Shown: positions 6,068 through 7,286 of the stretch, piece by piece
Layout: each line of letters begins with the position of its first letter
How positions within the stretch are numbered: position 1 is the stretch's first letter
Assembly: GCA_964385045.1 (NCBI GenBank)
Contig: CAYLNM010000192.1
Coordinates: forward strand, 1 to 7,286
Direction of reading: 5' to 3'
DNA length: 7,286 nt
DNA from: CAYLNM01 sp964385045
Lineage (GTDB): Bacteria > Planctomycetota > Phycisphaerae > Phycisphaerales > SM1A02
Made by a program: the position numbers and the translations under genes
The notes under the pieces: generated by a model
Seen by the model: only the letters and a program-made list of their open reading frames with translations
The model's database searches: none
What the model was told of the DNA's origin: nothing

Positions 6068-7000
6068 TCAGGTCGCGACCCCGCTCCGCGCCCGTCGCCG
6101 CTCCCCGGCCGACCGGGCGAGCAGTCGCAGGGCGTACGGGATGCCGTCGACGAGGTAGCGGCGGGCGAGTCGGCGCGGCTCCTGGGCCAGCCGGTGGACC
6201 CACTCGAGGCCGAGCCGCTGCATCCACCGCGGGGCCCGGGTGACGTCGCCACAGAGGAAGCTGAAGCTGATGCCGACGCCGACCCACCACGCACCGGGCA
6301 GGACGTCGCGGTGCGCGGCGGCGAGCCGCTCCTGCTTGGGCGAGCCGAGAGCCACGAACACGATGTCCGCGCCGGAGTCCGCGAGCCGGCGACGCATCGC
6401 GGCGACGTAGTCGGGGTCGTCCTCGAAGCCCATCGGCGGACACTCGGTGCCCGCGACGCGGAGCTCGGGATGCCGGCGGCGGAGGATCTCGGCCGCCGAC
6501 TCCGCGGTGCCCGGCATGCCGCCGAGCAGGAAGATCGATCGGCCCGCGGCCGCGGCCGCGGCGGCGAGCGGCTCCATGAGACTCGAGCCGGCGACCCGCG
6601 CCGGCAGCGGCGTCCCCCGCAGGGCCGCGGCCCATACCACCGGCATCCCGTCGGCCACGCGAAGCTCCGCCCCGTCGCAGATCTCCCGGAACCCCTCGTC
6701 GAGCCGGAGGCGCCGCAGGTGGTCGAGGTTGTGGGTGACCATCAGGCCGCCGCGCCCCGCGTCGAGGGCGGCGAGCACGTGGCGGACCGTCCCGTCCTCG
6801 TCGATGGCGTGCAGCGGCACGCCGTCGACCCGCACCACGGGCGGCGCCGCGGGCCCGGTGCGGCGGCCCGCATCGTCGTGCCGGCGGACGGAGCCGCGGG
6901 GGGCGACGTCGAGCTCGACCACCGGCGGGCGGCCGGCGGCGGGCGGGGTGGCGGCGGGCTCTCGGGGGGTCGGCGTCATCGAGTGATGGCTCGCCGCCAT
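6068..7000 (-). CDS. WecG/TagA/CpsF-family glycosyltransferase
   Basis: This 310-residue protein belongs to the family (GT26) that includes TagA, which adds N-acetylmannosamine to undecaprenyl-linked GlcNAc, and WecG, which adds N-acetylmannosaminuronate. These reactions occur at the inner membrane face during surface-polymer synthesis. Motifs in family order: VTHNLDHL (88-95); RVADGMPVVW (114-123), whose D117 matches the Asp proposed as catalytic in TagA; PARVAGSSL (133-141); IFLLGGMPGTAE (156-167); VFVALGSPKQE (214-224); and the C-terminal RAPRWMQRLGLEW and QEPRRLARRY (255-267, 273-282), an appendage involved in membrane contact and activity in TagA. Residues 1 to about 55 are Pro/Ala/Arg-rich and probably disordered, an extension beyond the usual start of the fold. 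The frame is open to an ATG at 7093, but only the ATG at 7000 has a strong ribosome binding site. No promoter is evident. The exact sugar cannot be read from sequence; the gene stands apart from any visible glycan cluster. Confidence 0.9.
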   Translation of the reverse strand: MAASHHSMTPTPREPAATPPAAGRPPVVELDVAPRGSVRRHDDAGRRTGPAAPPVVRVDGVPLHAIDEDGTVRHVLAALDAGRGGLMVTHNLDHLRRLRLDEGFREICDGAELRVADGMPVVWAAALRGTPLPARVAGSSLMEPLAAAAAAAGRSIFLLGGMPGTAESAAEILRRRHPELRVAGTECPPMGFEDDPDYVAAMRRRLADSGADIVFVALGSPKQERLAAAHRDVLPGAWWVGVGISFSFLCGDVTRAPRWMQRLGLEWVHRLAQEPRRLARRYLVDGIPYALRLLARSAGERRRARSGVAT

Positions 7001-7007
7001 TGTGGAC

Positions 7008-7012
7008 CCTCC
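7008..7012 (-). promoter_or_regulatory. Ribosome binding site GGAGG for the glycosyltransferase
   Basis: On the minus strand GGAGG (within GGGGGAGGG) lies seven bases before the ATG at 7000. The alternative ATGs at 7093 and 6979 lack such a site. It therefore fixes the start at 7000. Confidence 0.65.
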
Positions 7013-7113
7013 CCCGGCCCCGGTCGACCCGAAGCCGGCCGCCTCGGCCACGGACGGTCCGGTCGCACGAACGGTGCGGGCGAGTCCGATCATCGGGACG
7101 GTGACGGTGTCGA

Positions 7114-7140
7114 GCCGGGCCCGTGCCCCGGGGGCCCGGC
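7114..7140. repeat. Perfect 9-bp inverted repeat (strong hairpin)
   Basis: GCCGGGCCC (7114-7122) and GGGCCCGGC (7132-7140) are exact reverse complements around a 9-base loop. It lies 114 bases upstream of the glycosyltransferase start, next to the heptanucleotide array. It could terminate a gene beyond the right edge or be an operator. No T-run follows on either strand. Confidence 0.55.
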
Positions 7141-7151
7141 GGGGGTCCGGC

Positions 7152-7256
7152 GGGGTCGGGGGCGCGGGGTCGGGGGCGCGGAGTCGGGGGCGCGGAGCGC
7201 GGGGTCCGGGGTCCGGGGTCCGGGGTCCGGGGCGCGGGGTCCTGGGTGCGGAGTCC
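7152..7256. repeat. 15-unit phased heptanucleotide array, GGGG-rich, G-quadruplex candidate
   Basis: Fifteen 7-nt units follow one another with no slip. In order: GGGGTCG, GGGGCGC, GGGGTCG, GGGGCGC, GGAGTCG, GGGGCGC, GGAGCGC, four GGGGTCC, GGGGCGC, GGGGTCC, TGGGTGC, GGAGTCC. The first part is a 14-nt dimer repeat, the second a 7-nt monomer repeat. Between 7201 and 7239 six GGGG tracts are each separated by exactly three bases, the textbook form of an intramolecular G-quadruplex. A further GGGGTCC at 7142-7148 is offset by three bases. All frames stay open here only because stop codons are rare in such DNA; I see no gene at 7094-7286. Confidence 0.8.
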
Positions 7257-7286
7257 GGATCGAGGCTCGGGCCCAGCGGAGCGCAT

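Noticed and set aside
7001..7093. An earlier ATG at 7093 for the glycosyltransferase
   Set aside because: It lacks a ribosome binding site and adds 31 residues outside the conserved fold, whereas the ATG at 7000 has GGAGG at good spacing.
7152..7256. The heptad array as a CRISPR
   Set aside because: Units are 7 bases, directly adjacent, with no spacers.
5796..7286. A 496-codon minus-strand frame reaching the right edge
   Set aside because: It overlaps the glycosyltransferase in another frame, and its upstream part translates the heptanucleotide array. Low-complexity shadow.

Overview
The window is extremely GC-rich and carries several traits that point to the Planctomycetota, most likely a Phycisphaerae-type bacterium. 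The strongest clue is the C-terminus of the first protein: two EF-hand-like DxDGDG repeats, each followed by a Leu-Asp-Asp-Leu helix and bracketed by cysteines. This is the dockerin-like tail common on exported proteins of that group. The taxonomic call is an inference from family knowledge and composition, not a search result.

Layout. (1) 1-1634: a degenerate 5-nt repeat tract, a possible promoter, and an exported PQQ-like beta-propeller protein with the dockerin-like tail. (2) 1798-4143: a large glycoside hydrolase family 2 protein of the beta-mannosidase type. Its fold motifs are clear, but many active-site motifs are altered, including the acid/base Asn-Glu pair. (3) 4144-5454: a 318-base leader with a -10-like box and a 7-nt repeat tract, then a complete, canonical UDP-glucose 4-epimerase (galE). 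(4) 5466-5565: exactly 100 Ns, an assembly gap, so what lies left and right of it may not be true neighbours. (5) 5621-6022: a small conserved protein of unknown function (DUF2237/COG3651 type), apparently transcribed without a leader. (6) 6068-7000, minus strand: a WecG/TagA/CpsF-family glycosyltransferase, convergent with the previous gene. (7) 7001-7286: its upstream region, with a 9-bp perfect inverted repeat and a 15-unit, strictly phased heptanucleotide array rich in GGGG tracts.

The genes loosely share a carbohydrate and cell-surface theme: GalE makes UDP-galactose, the WecG/TagA-type enzyme transfers an N-acetylmannosamine-type sugar to a lipid carrier in related systems, the GH2 protein would cleave or bind a glycan, and the propeller protein is exported. 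They do not form an evident operon: spacings are wide, the last gene is on the other strand, and a gap interrupts the map. I see no mobile element, CRISPR array, tRNA or rRNA. The most unusual signals are the arginine-substituted GH2 active site and the short-unit tandem arrays (5, 7 and 7 nt), each placed in a different intergenic region.
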